In this document: piece after piece, positions 1-10,600 of the stretch
Position numbering within the stretch: position 1 is the first letter of the stretch
Layout of the letters: every line of letters begins with the position of its first letter
Source of the DNA: Hydrogenophaga sp.
GTDB lineage: Bacteria; Pseudomonadota; Gammaproteobacteria; Burkholderiales; Burkholderiaceae_C
Assembly: GCF_025699295.1 (NCBI RefSeq)
Contig: NZ_JAILWB010000007.1
Location: forward strand, 124,001 to 188,000
Length of the DNA: 64,000 nucleotides
Reading direction: 5' to 3'
Position numbers and translations under genes: made by a program
Notes under the pieces: model-generated
Databases searched by the model: none
Told to the model about the DNA's origin: nothing
The model's input: only the letters and a program-made list of their open reading frames with translations

Positions 1-2741
1 GCATGCCCTGGGCAGCGCACCACCTGTTGCTGCTCACGGCAACGCCGCACATGGGCAAGGAGTACCCCTACTACTGTCTTTGGCGGCTGCTGGAGCCTGA
101 GATCTTCAGCACCGAGACCGCCTGGGCAAAGTTCCCGCGCGAGTCCCGTGACCGCTACTTCGTTCGCCGCGTCAAGGAGGAGATGGTCGACCTGCGCGGC
201 AAGCCCTTGTATGCCCAGCGGCTCTGCGACACGGTCAGCTACGACCTCTCGCAGGGCGAGATCAGCGAACAGGCGCTGTACGACCGCACCACGGCCTACA
301 TCCGTCACTACTACAACCAGGCCCGACTGCTGAACCGTCAGGCCGCACGGTTCGCCATGACCGTGTTCCAGCGGCGCATGGCCAGCAGCACCTGGGCCTT
401 GCTCTGCTCGTTCCGGAACCGCCTCGCCAAACTCAACGCCCTGATCGATGACATCCAGTCCGGCCGAGTGCCCGAGGACGAACTCCGCAGTCAGCAGGAG
501 CGCCTGAACCGCAAGGTGCGCGAGGGCCGGTTGGTGGACGTCCTGGCCGCGAAGACAGCAGACGAGGAGACCTCGACAGCCGGCGCCGAGGAACACGAAG
601 AGAGTGAGGCCGAGGCGCTCGGGGCGTTCATCGCCACCAGCCTGGCGGAGCTGATGGACGAGCGCGGCCAGGTGCAAGAACTGATTGCCCTGGCCGAAAC
701 CGTGCATGCGAGCGGCCAAGAGTCGAAGTTCGAGCGCATGGCTGAGCTGCTGCGCGCGCCGCAGTACCGCGACCAGAAGGTCATCATCTACACGGAACAC
801 CGGGACACCCTGGAGTTCCTCACTCGGCGTCTCGAAGGCATGGGCTACGCCGACCAGGTGGCCTACATCCATGGCGGGCTGGGCTTCGAGGAGCGCGACG
901 CCCAGGTCGAGCGCTTCCGCAGACCCCACGACGCCGAAGGCAAAGGGGCGCGCTTCTTCATCGGCACCGACGCTGCGGCTGAGGGCATCAACCTCCAGTT
1001 CTGCTGGATCCTGTTCAACTACGACGTGCCATGGAACCCGGCGCGGCTTGAGCAGCGCATGGGCCGCATCCACCGCTACGGCCAGAAGCGGGATCGCGTC
1101 GCCATCGTCAACCTTGTCGCCGGCAAGACCCGCGAGGGCCGGGTCATCAAAACCCTGCTGGACAAGCTGGAGGAGATCCGCAAGCAGCTCGGCTCAGACA
1201 AGGTGTTCGACGTGGTGGGCCGCATCTTCGAAGGCATGGCCATCACCGACTACATCCAGCGGGCGGTCGTGTCCGACGACGAAGCGGACAAGAAGGCCCT
1301 GGAGCTGGCCGGTCAACTGACGTCGGAGCAGATCAAGGCCATCGAAGCGCGCGAGGCGTCCATCTACGGCACCGGCGGTGATGTGCTGAGCGATCTGCCC
1401 CAGCTCCGCGAGGCCATGGCCATCGAGGAAATGCGCCGCCTGCTGCCCGGCTATGTGCGCCGCTACCTCGAACACGCCGCTCCGGTCGTCGGCATCGACT
1501 TCGTCGGGGATCTCGATGAGCACTTTTTCATGCGGCCACGCAAGCGCGGCGTGCTCGACAGCATCCTCCCCTTGCTCGAAACCTACCCTGAGTCGGCGCG
1601 TAACCGGTTCACGGTGTACCGCCCCGCCGACGGGCGCGATGCCATCTTCCTGCATCCCGGTGAGCCCGTCTTCGAGCGGCTGTCGGCAATTGCCATCGAC
1701 AGCGCCCGCAACCAGGCGCTGCGCGGCGCGATCTTCACCGACGTCAGCGCCACCGCCCCGTACTTGTTCCATGTGGCGCGCGTCAGCGTCGAGCGCGGTG
1801 TCGACCCGGGGCTGCCGGCATTCCACAGCCCGGATGCCATCGAGCAGCGCCTGGTCGGGCTCAAGCAGTACGCCGATGGGCGTCTGATTGAGACGCCTGT
1901 CGAACACCTGCTGCTCCTGAAACCGACCCCGAAGCCTAGCCCCGGCAGCGTCGTTTTCCTGGCTCAAAGCGACACCTGGCGCCTGGCCGCGCAGGACCAC
2001 ATCCAGCGCGACATGGTTGCCAAGCTGGCGGATCTGCAGCGCATGAGCGCCACGACGCGTCTCACGGAAACTGAGGAGTACCTGCAACGAGCGTTCGACT
2101 ACCAGGAGTCTGAACTGGCCGCAGCGCGCAAGCGCTTCACCGAAAAGGCCCGGGACGGCAACCGTGCCGCTCATGCCGAGCTGGATCGCATCAAGGCCCA
2201 GCAGAAGAGTCTGGCCCAGCGTCGTGAGCAGGCATTGCTGCAGGCTCGGCGCGAGGTCGAACTCATCCAGCCCGGCCGCGTCGAGATGCTGGCCACCGCG
2301 CTGATTCAGCCATCCACCGATCCCGACGACATCAAGGCCCGTGATGTTGAAGTCGAGCGTATCGCCGTCGAGGTCGCCATCGCGTTCGAGGCGGCCCAAG
2401 GCGCCGATGTGCGCGATGTCTCCACACCCCCGAAGGCGCGCTTGGCCGGCCTGAACGACTACCCGGGTTTTGACCTCATGTCCAAGCGCGCCAGCGAGGA
2501 ACGCGGCATCGAAGTGAAGGGGCGTGTTGGTGTCGGTGAGATCGAACTGACCGAGAACGAGTGGGCCCGCGCCTGCATCCTGCGCGAGCGCTACTGGCTA
2601 TATGCCGTGTTCGACTGCGGCGGTGTGCAACCACGGCTCCTCAGGGTGCAGGACCCCTTCGCCAAGCTGATCGCCAAGGCACGCGGCAGCGTTGCCATCG
2701 CGTACAGCGACATCGCCAACGCTTCGGAGGCCGCCGAATGA
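1..2741 (+). CDS. SNF2-family helicase with C-terminal DUF3883 domain (5'-truncated), DrmD-like
   Basis: The N-terminus, including Walker A and DExx box, lies before the window. The visible 912 residues open with helicase motif III (LTATPH near residue 12). A helicase C domain follows at about 255-400, with the EGINLQ and MGRIHRYGQ (motif VI) signatures typical of SNF2 enzymes such as RapA and DrmD. A charged coiled segment occupies about 690-780. A DUF3883/NO VEIN-like domain at about 810-890 has GFDL...IEVKGR, an arrangement reminiscent of PD-(D/E)XK folds. The family pumps or remodels DNA with ATP; in class 1 DISARM the SNF2 protein is DrmD. The stop codon overlaps the next ATG (ATGA), implying translational coupling. 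The start cannot be placed. Helicase and DUF3883 are clear; the DrmD equivalence is an inference. Confidence 0.88.
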   Translation, partial: MPWAAHHLLLLTATPHMGKEYPYYCLWRLLEPEIFSTETAWAKFPRESRDRYFVRRVKEEMVDLRGKPLYAQRLCDTVSYDLSQGEISEQALYDRTTAYIRHYYNQARLLNRQAARFAMTVFQRRMASSTWALLCSFRNRLAKLNALIDDIQSGRVPEDELRSQQERLNRKVREGRLVDVLAAKTADEETSTAGAEEHEESEAEALGAFIATSLAELMDERGQVQELIALAETVHASGQESKFERMAELLRAPQYRDQKVIIYTEHRDTLEFLTRRLEGMGYADQVAYIHGGLGFEERDAQVERFRRPHDAEGKGARFFIGTDAAAEGINLQFCWILFNYDVPWNPARLEQRMGRIHRYGQKRDRVAIVNLVAGKTREGRVIKTLLDKLEEIRKQLGSDKVFDVVGRIFEGMAITDYIQRAVVSDDEADKKALELAGQLTSEQIKAIEAREASIYGTGGDVLSDLPQLREAMAIEEMRRLLPGYVRRYLEHAAPVVGIDFVGDLDEHFFMRPRKRGVLDSILPLLETYPESARNRFTVYRPADGRDAIFLHPGEPVFERLSAIAIDSARNQALRGAIFTDVSATAPYLFHVARVSVERGVDPGLPAFHSPDAIEQRLVGLKQYADGRLIETPVEHLLLLKPTPKPSPGSVVFLAQSDTWRLAAQDHIQRDMVAKLADLQRMSATTRLTETEEYLQRAFDYQESELAAARKRFTEKARDGNRAAHAELDRIKAQQKSLAQRREQALLQARREVELIQPGRVEMLATALIQPSTDPDDIKARDVEVERIAVEVAIAFEAAQGADVRDVSTPPKARLAGLNDYPGFDLMSKRASEERGIEVKGRVGVGEIELTENEWARACILRERYWLYAVFDCGGVQPRLLRVQDPFAKLIAKARGSVAIAYSDIANASEAAE

Positions 2742-4360
2742 ACTCGCTTGAGATCCGCACTGGAGGCGAGCCGCGCCTCACCGCCCCCAAGGAGAGTGCA
2801 CGCGTCCGCGAACGTGAGCTGCTCCGTGTAGCCGGGCAGCTTACCGGTGCTGACGCCGCCGCAGCGGCGCAAGCCGCGCGCTTGGAAGTCCTGAAGTGGG
2901 CTGCCCAGCAAGTTGGCGATCAACTACCCGAAGCAGCGACGGAGGGGCGATCCTTCGAGCATCTGCGTGGTGGACGAACCTGCATCGCCGCAGGCTTCAC
3001 CGATGACCACCGAGCGCTGTGGGCTCTGCGCGTGGACCGGCCCGATGCCAATGTTGCGCAGCGCACCTGGACCACGGAGGTTGTCGTTGGTCATGCCCCG
3101 GGCGGGGCGAGTGCCCTGTTCAGCCTGCGGCTGCTTGCCAGCAGTCCTGAGACAACTCTCCAGGTTGAGCCAGCGGTCCCCGGCCTGGTGCGACAGATCG
3201 CCACCACCTGTGGACTGCATCAGAGTGGCAGCCGGCTAGACGCAACCCCATGGATCATCCAATCTGAAGATGCTGCGCACGAGCTTGTTGCTGCGCTCCT
3301 CAGCCCCGTCCGAACGGTGCCCTACCTGGTCTGCTCCGTCGCTGAGCGCGAGACTCAGCCGGGCATCAACAGCCAGATGCTCGCCAAGGTCACCCTGGGG
3401 ATCGCCAGAGTGGTGGTTGTCCCTGCGGCCTACACCTGGGTGCTGACTCAACATCTGGGCAAACCGCTATCAGTCTTCAACGGCGCCGTTCGCGCTTACA
3501 TGCCCGGCTTCTCGTACGACGCGAACCCCTACGCACACCGGCTCTTCTTCATAGACCCCCAGCCCAGCGAAGAGCGCGCCAAGTCGACGCTCACCGCTCT
3601 GCGCTGGCTTGCCGCCAACGAAAGCATCCGGCGCCTGCACCTGGGCGCTGATGTGCTCGCCTTCTCCGCAGTCCGTGAGGCCAGTCTGGATGTCGAACGC
3701 GAGCTCCTGAAGCAGACTGGTTCGGCCGACACCGAACAACTGCGGGCTGCCCAGGCGCAGATCGATGCCTTGAAGGATGACTTGCGTCGATCCGTCGAAA
3801 CCCAGCAATGGCTGTCTGACGAGCACACGTCTATCGAAGAGCACGCGCAGAGCCTGGAGCAGCAGCTCCGTGGTGCCCAGTTCCGGATCCAACAGCTGCT
3901 GGACCAGATCAAGGCGCGCGGCGACGAACCTGATGCTGGAATCCAACTTCCTGAGAGCTGGGATGCCTTCGCGGACTGGTGCGACGAGGTGCTCGGCGGA
4001 CGTGTTGCGTTGTCGGGCCGCGCACGTAGGGAAACCAAGTCGGCTGGCTTCGATGACCCGCAAACTGCCGCCCGCTGCCTCCTCTGGCTGGCCAATGAGT
4101 ACCGCGACTCGCGCATCAATGGCGCCAGCGGTGACCTGCGCAAGCCGGTCGACGAAGGCATCCACAACGAGCGCTGCGGCGCTGACAGCTTCGAGTTCGG
4201 CTGGGGAACCCGCAAGGTGTCTGTCGAGTGGCACCTCAAGAACGGCGGCAACACCCGCGATCCGCGTCGCTGCCTGCGCATCTACTACTTCTGGGACGAG
4301 GAAAGCCAAATGGTGGTAATCGCCACCATGCCGGCACACATCCGGACCGGGGCGACCTGA
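2738..4360 (+). CDS. Unknown coiled-coil protein of the defence operon
   Basis: A 540-residue protein I do not recognise. The start is the ATG overlapping the helicase stop (ATGA), which gives a leaderless continuation of the operon. No enzymatic motif is evident. An N-terminal half of mixed alpha/beta character is followed by a Gln/Glu-rich coiled coil at about residues 322-392, then a conserved-looking C-terminal domain (about 400-540) rich in aromatic and basic residues. Position between the helicase and the methyltransferase, 12 bp before the next ATG, says it belongs to the defence system. It could be an adaptor or oligomerisation subunit linking helicase and methylase, or a specificity factor; both are guesses. 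It matches no canonical DISARM component that I know (DrmA, DrmB, DrmC, DrmE). Confidence 0.78.
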   Translation: MNSLEIRTGGEPRLTAPKESARVRERELLRVAGQLTGADAAAAAQAARLEVLKWAAQQVGDQLPEAATEGRSFEHLRGGRTCIAAGFTDDHRALWALRVDRPDANVAQRTWTTEVVVGHAPGGASALFSLRLLASSPETTLQVEPAVPGLVRQIATTCGLHQSGSRLDATPWIIQSEDAAHELVAALLSPVRTVPYLVCSVAERETQPGINSQMLAKVTLGIARVVVVPAAYTWVLTQHLGKPLSVFNGAVRAYMPGFSYDANPYAHRLFFIDPQPSEERAKSTLTALRWLAANESIRRLHLGADVLAFSAVREASLDVERELLKQTGSADTEQLRAAQAQIDALKDDLRRSVETQQWLSDEHTSIEEHAQSLEQQLRGAQFRIQQLLDQIKARGDEPDAGIQLPESWDAFADWCDEVLGGRVALSGRARRETKSAGFDDPQTAARCLLWLANEYRDSRINGASGDLRKPVDEGIHNERCGADSFEFGWGTRKVSVEWHLKNGGNTRDPRRCLRIYYFWDEESQMVVIATMPAHIRTGAT

Positions 4361-4371
4361 AGGAACCAACC

Positions 4372-7300
4372 ATGAACAATGACAAACGGCTCATCGAAGT
4401 CGCCTTTCCGCTCAAGCAGACATCAATCGACTCGGTGCATGAGAAGAACGTGCGCCACGGGCACATCTCCACGCTGCACATCTGGCCGGCACGTCGCCCC
4501 CTTGCGGCCAGCCGTGCGGCGTTGATCGCCACGCTGTTGCCCGACCCGGGCGACAAGGACAAGCGCGATGAGCTCCTGAAGCGGCTGGGCGGAACGCTCA
4601 ACAAGACGCTCAAGAAAAAGAAGATGCCCAGCGGGCGCATCGAAGAAATCGAGGCCTGGGAGACCGATGGGGGCGTCTTGCGGTGGGGGCGCGAGGTTGG
4701 CCCGGACATGGAGTGGTTCCGGGACGAGATCCGGCGTGTCTACGGCGGCCGTCAGCCCAAGGTACTCGACCCGTTCTCTGGCGGCGGCGCCATACCGTTG
4801 GAAGCTATGCGCCTGGGCTGCGACGTGACTGCAGTGGACATCAATCCCGTCGCGTGGCTCGTGCTCCGGTGCACGTTGGAGTACCCGCAGAGGCATGCGA
4901 ACTTCAATCGACCGCTGCCGGCATTCGTCAGCACGGACGAGACGTTCATGACGGGCTACCTCAAGGCGAAGGACATGACGCCGGCGCAGATCAAGCGCCA
5001 TCTTCGGGATGCCAAGACCAAGCAGGCAGTCCTGCCGCCTTCCAGCGTCATGGAGACGGTTGAACGTGGTGAGAACCTGAGCTTTCTGGAGCGCCCAGAG
5101 GTCGATTCCGATCTCATGCAGGCCGGCTTGGCCTGGCATGTCCGGGCATGGGGCCGATGGGTCCTGGAGAGGGCTCGCGCGGAACTCGCAACGTTGTACC
5201 CGACCTATGCCGAGTACTGCTCCGTCAAACCGTATCGGCGCGTTCATCTTGATGTGGACGAACCCTTGAAACTGGTGCCGAGCAACGACGCTGGTGAGCA
5301 CCAAGTCGACGTCCTGAACGCAGGATTCGATGCCGCGCATCTGGACAACCCCGCCAATCCACGCTGGGTTGCAAAGCCCACGGTTGCATACCTGTGGGCC
5401 CGCACTGTCAACTGCAAGGCGTGCCGCGCCGAAGTGCCTTTGCTGAAGACACGCTGGCTCGCCAAGAAGGACAACAAGCGCGTGGTGCTGACCATGCGGC
5501 CGCGCGGGGATCGGAGCGGCGTCGAGTTCGGGATCGAGACGGATGCCAAGACCCAAGGCGGGAACGCGGCGCAGAAGCGCGAGTACGACAAGAAGCTCGG
5601 GCAGGGGACCATGAGCCGCTCTGGAGTCACGTGCCCCTGTTGCGGAACCATCATGACGATGGAAGACCTTCGACTCGCAGGTCGCACTGATCGACTCAGC
5701 GCGGTCATCACGGCTGTCGTGGTGGATGGAATGGCAGGGAAGGAGTACCGCCTACCGACGTTGCATGAAGTCGAGGTTGCGCGTTCCGCCAGCTCACGGC
5801 TCGAACAGGTTTTCGCCGAGGTGCCGTTTGGAATGCCCACCGAGCGGTTGGCAGGAGCAGATGCACTGGGCTTCCGTGTTCCCCTTTACGGCCTCGATTG
5901 CTGGCACAAGATCTACAGCCCGCGGCAACTGGTCGCCCTTGGTTGCTTCGTCAAGGCGATCAGGCAGGCGCGCCAGGAACTGGCTAATGCAGGCTATGAC
6001 GCGGCAGAGGTTGAGGCGCTTTCCGCATTCCTGCAATGCGGCTTCGACCGCATGCTCGACTTCAACTCCAGCATCCTGGCGTGGATCACTAGCGTCGAGG
6101 CGATCGGACACACGTTCGTGCGGTTTGCACTGCCCATGAATTGGGACTTCAGCGAAGCAGCCCCCATCAATGATGTTCGCGGCGGATGGTGGATGTGCCT
6201 CGAGGCCGTCGGCGAGTCAATCGAAACGATCTTGCGCGCTGCGAATTCAGTCGCACCGATTCCAAAGGTACTCAACCAGAGCGCCATCGAGTGCCCCGAG
6301 GTGGGCACCTTCGACGTCATCGTCACCGACCCTCCGTACTACGACGCCATCCCTTACTCGGACTTGATGGACTACTTCTACGTCTGGGACCGACGTCAGC
6401 TCGCAGACGTCTCAGATGCCTATCGGCTGGCATTTGATGCCCCCTTGGGACCGAAGTGGCGCAACGACACGAACGACGGCGAGCTGATCGATGACTCGTC
6501 ACGCTTCGGCGGGAACCGTGAGGCCTCAAAGCGCAACTATGAAGAAGGCATGGCACGGTCGTTCAAGGCTTGCCATACCGCGCTTCGCCCAGAAGGCCGC
6601 CTCGTCATTGTGTTTGCACACAAGCAGCCCGATGCCTGGGAAACGCTGGTGTCGGCCATCATCAAGGCAGGCTTCGTTGTTGATGGGTCCTGGCCTATCC
6701 AGACCGAGCAGGCGGCGCGCATGCGTGCACAAGGATCGGCTGCGCTGGCGTCGTCAGTGTGGCTCGTTTGCAAGAAGCGTGATTCGCTCGCACGCGCCGG
6801 TTGGGACACCCAGGTGCTCAAGGAGATGGAAGCCAGCATCAAGAGCAAGCTGCGCGACTTCTGGGACGCGGGCATCCGCGGGCCTGACTTCATCTGGGCC
6901 GCCACCGGTCCGGCGCTGGAGTCGTACAGCCGCTATCCGGCGGTGAAGAAGGCGTCGGAGCCTGGCGCTTTGATGTCGGTCACCGACTTCCTGGGGCATG
7001 TCAGACGCATCGTGGTCGACTTCGTCGTTGGCCGCGTGCTGTCTCATGGTCAGGGCGAGCCCACGCCCGGCGACCATCCACTGGACGATGTGACGACCTA
7101 CTACCTGCTTCACCGCAACGACTTCGGTCTCAAGGAGGCGCCGGCCGGGCCGTGCATCCTGTACGCCGTGTCTTGTGGCCTGTCTGAGCGTGAACTGACC
7201 GACCAGTACGAACTGCTCGTGCGCAGCGGCAGCGCGGCAGCGGCAGAAGACGAAGAAGACGCTGACGAAGACGAGGACGGTGATGCCGATGAGTCGCCGT

Positions 7301-7635
7301 CGTCGGGCGGAGGCGGTAAGTACAAGCTCAGGGACTGGCGCGCTCGAAAGCACCGCTCGCTTGGCATGGAAACGGCCAGCGGCCGCGCGATTCCGTTGAT
7401 CGACCAGGTGCACAAGCTGATGCAGCTCTGGGTGGCGGGCGACGCCGTCAAGGTCAATGAATTTCTGGACAGCCGCGCGTTGCGCCGCAGCCAGGTGTTC
7501 ATTCAGCTGATCCAGGCATTGATCGAGAAGAGTCGCGCAGAGGGCTGCACGGAAGAGTGCTCGATCCTGGAGCGCTTGCAGAACTACCTGCGCCAAGTCG
7601 GCAGTACCGCTCAAGCCCCGCTCGGCTTGGAATAA
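4372..7635 (+). CDS. DUF1156 DNA methyltransferase (adenine-type, DPPY)
   Basis: A 1087-residue protein. The start ATG follows an AAGGAA ribosome site at 4360-4365. The N-terminus (IEVAFPLKQ, then HIWPARRPL) is the DUF1156 signature. SAM-binding motif I is DPFSGGG at 133-139. Catalytic motif IV is DPPY at 653-656, as in N6-adenine or N4-cytosine amino-methyltransferases. Between them are Cys pairs at 348/351 and 421-424 that look like a zinc ribbon. An acidic Asp/Glu run at about 959-976 precedes a C-terminal helical region. DUF1156 methylases are repeatedly found beside DUF499 ATPases in phage-defence loci. The likely role is modification of host DNA to mark self, with helicase, DUF499 and PLD proteins acting on unmodified DNA. 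Base specificity cannot be read from sequence. Confidence 0.9.
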   Translation: MNNDKRLIEVAFPLKQTSIDSVHEKNVRHGHISTLHIWPARRPLAASRAALIATLLPDPGDKDKRDELLKRLGGTLNKTLKKKKMPSGRIEEIEAWETDGGVLRWGREVGPDMEWFRDEIRRVYGGRQPKVLDPFSGGGAIPLEAMRLGCDVTAVDINPVAWLVLRCTLEYPQRHANFNRPLPAFVSTDETFMTGYLKAKDMTPAQIKRHLRDAKTKQAVLPPSSVMETVERGENLSFLERPEVDSDLMQAGLAWHVRAWGRWVLERARAELATLYPTYAEYCSVKPYRRVHLDVDEPLKLVPSNDAGEHQVDVLNAGFDAAHLDNPANPRWVAKPTVAYLWARTVNCKACRAEVPLLKTRWLAKKDNKRVVLTMRPRGDRSGVEFGIETDAKTQGGNAAQKREYDKKLGQGTMSRSGVTCPCCGTIMTMEDLRLAGRTDRLSAVITAVVVDGMAGKEYRLPTLHEVEVARSASSRLEQVFAEVPFGMPTERLAGADALGFRVPLYGLDCWHKIYSPRQLVALGCFVKAIRQARQELANAGYDAAEVEALSAFLQCGFDRMLDFNSSILAWITSVEAIGHTFVRFALPMNWDFSEAAPINDVRGGWWMCLEAVGESIETILRAANSVAPIPKVLNQSAIECPEVGTFDVIVTDPPYYDAIPYSDLMDYFYVWDRRQLADVSDAYRLAFDAPLGPKWRNDTNDGELIDDSSRFGGNREASKRNYEEGMARSFKACHTALRPEGRLVIVFAHKQPDAWETLVSAIIKAGFVVDGSWPIQTEQAARMRAQGSAALASSVWLVCKKRDSLARAGWDTQVLKEMEASIKSKLRDFWDAGIRGPDFIWAATGPALESYSRYPAVKKASEPGALMSVTDFLGHVRRIVVDFVVGRVLSHGQGEPTPGDHPLDDVTTYYLLHRNDFGLKEAPAGPCILYAVSCGLSERELTDQYELLVRSGSAAAAEDEEDADEDEDGDADESPSSGGGGKYKLRDWRARKHRSLGMETASGRAIPLIDQVHKLMQLWVAGDAVKVNEFLDSRALRRSQVFIQLIQALIEKSRAEGCTEECSILERLQNYLRQVGSTAQAPLGLE

Positions 7636-7653
7636 GGACAAGGAGAACCATCG

Positions 7654-10600
7654 ATGGCCAAGACCACCACCAAGCCCTGGCACCAGGTCGTGCAGTTGCG
7701 CGACGACATCACCAACCAGGAGCTGTCGCAGAAGCAGTTTGCTGCGGACCTGTACGACGTCGTGATGCACCGGAACCCGGGCGTTTACCACGACGCCAAG
7801 GAGTTCTTCGCGCTGACCTACCCCACGGTCAAGTTGCGCGACCTCGCGCGCGATGTCACGCACCGCCTGTCGGGCAAATCAGAGAAGGCAGTCCGTCAGC
7901 TGCACATGACCTTCGGTGGCGGCAAAACGCACTCGCTGATCACGCTGGTGCATCTGGTTCGTGATCCGGCGGCGCTGCCCGACATCCCGGCAGTGCAGCA
8001 GTTCAAGGCGCACTGCGCGCTTGAAGCGGGCTTACCCAAGGCACGCGTGGCTTCGGTGGTGTTCGACCGCTTGGACGCAGAAAAGGGCATGGAGGTCACT
8101 GCGCCGGACGGCACTGTGGCCACCATCAAGATGCCCTGGAGCGCGATTGCCTGGCAGCTCGCCGGCCCGGCTGGCATGAAGTTGCTGAAGGACGACGGCA
8201 CAGAGCGCGCCACACCCCCTGCAACTGGCGTGATGGAGGACCTGCTCAAGCTCGCCCGGAAGGGCGGGTCGGGAGTGCTGATCCTGTTCGATGAGGTGCT
8301 GTGGTTTGTGCGCGTGATGGCGGACACCGATCCCGCGTGGATCGGCCGCATGCGCGAGTTCATGCACAGTCTGACCCAGGCGGTGGCCAAGGTGCCGCAG
8401 TGCTGCCTGGTGGCCTCGTTGCTGGCGTCCGACCCTGGGAAGATGGACGAGCTCGGCAAGCAGATCAGCAAGGAGCTGTACGACGAGTTCAAGCGGGTGG
8501 CTGACGAGGGCATTCAGCCGGTCGAGAGCCAGGACGTGCCGGAAATCCTGCGGCGACGCCTGCTCAAGCTGGAAAGCTACACGGACCGGTCGCAGTGGCC
8601 CAGCCAGGTGTTCGGCGCGCTCAGCGGCGTGCAGGGCATCGACGACTACACGGCGAAGAACCGCGCGGCTGAGGAGAAGCGCTACGCGGACGCCTACCCC
8701 TTCCATCCTTCACTGATCGAAACCCTGTATCAAAAGTGGACGCAGCTCGAGGGCTTCCAACAAACGCGCGGCATCCTCAAGACCTTGGCCTCAGCGTTGC
8801 GGGACGCGGTCAAGTGGGACCAGCAGCCGCTCATCGGCGCCCAGATCTTCCTGGTCGAGCCGAAGGCCGATGGCTTGAGTGTCGCGGCCCGCGAGCTGGC
8901 GAATGTGGCTCAGCTGGAACAGTACGAAGGCCGCCGCCAGAACTGGACGGCCATCTTGGAGGCCGAGCTGGTCCACGCGCGAAAGGCACAGGACAGCTTG
9001 CTCGGCATTCAACAGCGAGAAGTCGAGCAAGCGGTGATGGCGACCTTTCTTCACTCGCAGCCCATCGGACAGCGTGCCACCACGCGTGACGTCAAGGTAC
9101 TTATCGGCGTGGGTGCGCCCGACCGGATCGAGCTGGACAAGGGCTTGTCACGCTGGTCCGATGCATCGTGGTATCTCGACGACACGTTCACGGGCGACCG
9201 CGAGGGTGGCCTGCCGAAGGTGTGGCGTCTTGGGTCCAAGCCAAACCTGAAGCAGATGCACCACGACGCTCGACAGAACGTCAGCGCCACCCTGGTCGAC
9301 GAGGTCTTGGAGAAGGAAATACGTGGCGCGGGCAAGCTGACGGAAGGTGCACGCGGCGCCGGTGCCAAGGTGCATGTCCTCCCGGCCCGCCCAGCAGACA
9401 TCGAGGACGACGGCGAGTTCCACTACGCCGTGCTGGGACCGAAGGCGGCAAGCAATGGAAAGCCCAGTGCGGAGGCCAAGCGCTTCATCGATGAGACGAC
9501 CGGGCCCGAGAAGCCGCGCGCGCAGAACCGCAACGCGGTGGTACTTGCGGTGCCATCCAAGGAGGGCATCGATGTCGCCCGCGAGAAGGTCCGCGACCTG
9601 CTTGGGTGGGAGAAGGTCCGCGAGATGCTCAAGGAGCGCAGCGACATCGATACCGCTGCGACAACCCGCCTCGAAGGCAATGTTCGCGCCGCGCGCGGCG
9701 AGATGGTGTCGCAGATTGTCATGGCCTACTGCATCGCCGTCACGGTCAACGACAGCAACGACGTGGCGGCCTACCGCATCAATGTCGACAACGACCCCTT
9801 GTTCCCGAAGATGGTGGCGGACAAGCGCCTGCGGATCGAAAGCTCGGCGGTGAACGCCGAGGCTCTGCTGCCAGGTGGCCCTTTTGATCTGTGGAGTGCC
9901 GGTGACAAGGCGCGCTTCGTCAAGGACCTTGTTGGCGCGTTCGCGGCGACCGCCAAACTGCCGAAGATGCTCAACCGCGCGGCCATTCTGGAGACGTTGC
10001 TCCAGGGCTGCGAGGCTGGTGACTTTGTGCTTCGGGTCACGCGTGCCGACAAGTCGACCCGGACGTTCTGGAAGTGCCGCCCGGATGACAACGCGATCCA
10101 GGACTCGAGTCTGGAAGTCGTCCTCTCTGATGCCGCAGTGCTTACCGAGCTGGATCCGCAGCTGCTGGCACCCAGCAAGTTGCCGAAGCTGTGGGAGAAG
10201 GAGCCAGTGACGCTGGCCGATCTGTCGGCGTATTTCTCCGGCAAGCACTTCGTCGAAGTGGACAAGGGCGGCTACACCGAGAACCTGCTGATTCCGGCCG
10301 CAACACCGCAGGCGATCACCGATGGGGTCGGCGCTGCCGTCAAGGGGGGCCGGATTTGGCTGGTCAACGGAACCGTTAGCGCGCTGGCGGAGGATGTCCC
10401 GGCTGGTTTCGTCAACGACACGGCGCAGTTTTTTCCGCCACCGTTGCCGCTGGCTAGCGTCGACGTGCTGCCGACGCAGTTGCCCACAGCATGGCAGGGC
10501 GAAGCGACCAACGCGCACCTCATTCATGCCGCTTTGTCGTCGAAGGTGGGCAAGGTGTTGCCCTGGACGCGGGTCGTCGGTGCTCTGGACGAGGCCTTCA

